In this document: piece after piece, positions 12,758 to 13,949 of the stretch
Numbering within the stretch: the stretch's first letter is position 1
How the letters are laid out: each line of letters begins with the position of its first letter
NCBI GenBank assembly: GCA_937969125.1
Contig: CALBVA010000133.1
Span: 1 to 13,949 of the forward strand
Length of the DNA: 13,949 nt
Reading direction: 5' to 3'
DNA from: an uncultured Verrucomicrobiales bacterium
Lineage (GTDB): Bacteria > Verrucomicrobiota > Verrucomicrobiia > Verrucomicrobiales > Akkermansiaceae
Notes under the pieces: model-generated
What the model saw: the letters and a program-made list of their open reading frames with translations, nothing else
What the model was told of the DNA's origin: nothing
Database searches by the model: none
Translations under genes and position numbers: made by a program

Positions 12758-13949
12758 ATGAAAATTCTCGTCCTCACATTTCTCCTGACCCTCGTCTCCG
12801 CCGCACAAGTTCCGCTGCCTCTCCAGATGAAAATCCACAGCTGGCCTGGTGATGCTCCGCTCATGAATTCAGCCCGCTGCACCGAGCCGACTTTTAAACC
12901 ACAGGTCGAGGCCTTCCTCACCGCCCTCCGGAAGCTGGGGGTGGCCAATACCGCCCTCTCCGATGAATCGGCCCTCGTCTTTTCCAAAAGTGATCTGAAG
13001 CCCGGTCTCACCTATCAAATTACTCCGGTTGGAAACACCTTGAACGTCGTCGCGTCGACCACTGAAGGCATCGCCCACGCCACCGCAACTCTCCTTCAGC
13101 TTATTCAGGTGAAGGACGGTGCCGCCAGCCTCCCGATGCTGGACATCGAGGATGGCCCCACCAATACCTACCGCTCCTTCATGATCGACATGGGCCGGAA
13201 CCCGCACTCACCTGCAGCCCTCCGCCAAGTCGTCGATATGATGTGGTTCTATAAGGCGAATTACCTCCAGCTCCATCTCACCGATGACCAGATCATCTCG
13301 TGGCCCTCCAAGGCCTTCCCGAAGCTTTACTCCGAGAAGGCGGGATGGACCTGGGAAGACTTTGAGAAGCTGGAAGCCTACAGCCAGGCCCGTGGGGTCA
13401 CCGTGATTCCCGAAATCGAGGTCCCCGGCCACTCTGATCGCTTCCGTAAGATTTATCCGGAGGTCTTTGGCAAAACCGCTATCGATCTCGCCTCCAGCCC
13501 CGAGGCTCAAAAAGGAGTCGAAACCCTCTTTAAGGAGGTTCTCTCCGTTTTCAAAGCCACCCCATACCTGCACATGGGCGGTGATGAGGCTTACGGTGTG
13601 CCGCAGGACATCCAGCGGGACTTTATTAATCGCCTGAATAAGTTCGTAAAATCCCAGGGCAAACAAATGCTCGTCTGGGAGGGACCGCACCTCGGGAAGG
13701 GCGACAATAAAGTGGATACGGACGTCATTCACCTCATCTGGCGGAACATTGAAGTCCCCGCCCAAAAGGCCCTTGAGGCCGGCTACCAGATCGTGGCGGC
13801 CCCTTGGGATCCTCTCTATATCGTGGACCACTACCCGCGCACTATGTTCACCGCTGTCGATGTGAAGCGCTGCTACGAGTATAATACCTCCCGCTGGGCT
13901 CACATTAATCACGCCATGGAGAGCTACAAAAAGCCCCATATCACCAAGA
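12758..13949 (+). CDS. GH20 beta-N-acetylhexosaminidase (3' partial)
   Basis: The gene starts at ATG 12758 and runs off the right edge; 397 residues are visible without a stop. A signal peptide covers about 1-16 (M-K-I-L-V then a hydrophobic core, cleaved near S-A-A). The N-terminal GH20b-like alpha/beta domain ends near D-I-E-D-G-P at about 130. The catalytic barrel then shows H-L-T-D-D-Q at 173-178, I-P-E-I-E-V-P-G-H ending at 225, and H-M-G-G-D-E at 272-277, where D276-E277 is the expected catalytic pair. GH20 enzymes remove terminal beta-linked GlcNAc or GalNAc by substrate-assisted catalysis. The E-P-G-H and G-G-D-E motifs make the family firm. The closing residues of the active site lie outside the window. 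It is divergent from the DUF1501 operon. No Shine-Dalgarno sequence precedes the ATG. Confidence 0.92.
   Translation, partial: MKILVLTFLLTLVSAAQVPLPLQMKIHSWPGDAPLMNSARCTEPTFKPQVEAFLTALRKLGVANTALSDESALVFSKSDLKPGLTYQITPVGNTLNVVASTTEGIAHATATLLQLIQVKDGAASLPMLDIEDGPTNTYRSFMIDMGRNPHSPAALRQVVDMMWFYKANYLQLHLTDDQIISWPSKAFPKLYSEKAGWTWEDFEKLEAYSQARGVTVIPEIEVPGHSDRFRKIYPEVFGKTAIDLASSPEAQKGVETLFKEVLSVFKATPYLHMGGDEAYGVPQDIQRDFINRLNKFVKSQGKQMLVWEGPHLGKGDNKVDTDVIHLIWRNIEVPAQKALEAGYQIVAAPWDPLYIVDHYPRTMFTAVDVKRCYEYNTSRWAHINHAMESYKKPHITK

Noticed and set aside
13208..13939. Minus-strand open frame of 243 codons near the right edge
   Set aside because: It is antisense to the GH20 catalytic domain, which has intact H-x-G-G-D-E and E-V-P-G-H motifs.
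1..13949. CRISPR arrays, tRNA or rRNA genes and transposase genes
   Set aside because: No regularly spaced repeats, cloverleaf-like sequence, ribosomal RNA segment or transposase reading frame was seen on either strand.

Overview
The window reads as chromosomal DNA of a bacterium from the Planctomycetota-Verrucomicrobiota superphylum, most likely Verrucomicrobiota. The main reason is an adjacent pair of families typical of that group: a Tat-type DUF1501 protein and a planctomycete-type cytochrome c/DUF1549/DUF1553 protein. Other support is two secreted glycosidases (GH110 and GH20) and the absence of a well-placed Shine-Dalgarno sequence before every gene with a visible start. The genus cannot be fixed from this sequence.

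Layout. (1) 2-1281: the 3' end of an RHS-repeat gene with its variable C-terminal tip, a small lipoprotein gene overlapping it by 14 bp, then about 300 bp of non-coding DNA with a 19-bp direct repeat and an 18-bp perfect palindrome. (2) 1282-2607: a DUF445-type membrane protein converging, with a 6-bp gap, on an unknown four-helix membrane protein. (3) 2608-2998: a gene-free stretch with small hairpins. (4) 2999-4975: a secreted GH110 alpha-1,3-galactosidase followed by an in-frame remnant that may be a Uma2-type C-terminus. (5) 5040-7835: a large SNF2-family ATPase. (6) 7855-8019: a 165-bp MITE-like element with 30-bp terminal inverted repeats flanked by CTAG, placed exactly between two convergent genes. 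(7) 8037-12538, minus strand: a two-gene operon, DUF1501 first and the cytochrome/DUF1549/DUF1553 protein second. (8) 12539-12757: a divergent promoter region with CCGG-centred palindromes. (9) 12758 to the window end: a GH20 beta-N-acetylhexosaminidase, cut by the window edge.

How the genes may work together. GH110 removes terminal alpha-1,3-galactose and GH20 removes terminal beta-N-acetylhexosamine. Both carry export signals, so the cell probably trims host-like or algal glycans outside the cytoplasm. The DUF1501/cytochrome pair is exported too and in this superphylum often lies near polysaccharide and sulfatase loci; its biochemical role is not settled. The divergent arrangement of GH20 and this operon around one palindrome-containing region suggests shared control. 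The RHS tip and its overlapping lipoprotein are the best candidate for a little-described effector/partner pair, but the RHS gene is only partly visible and the lipoprotein seems to be cut short at a repeat.
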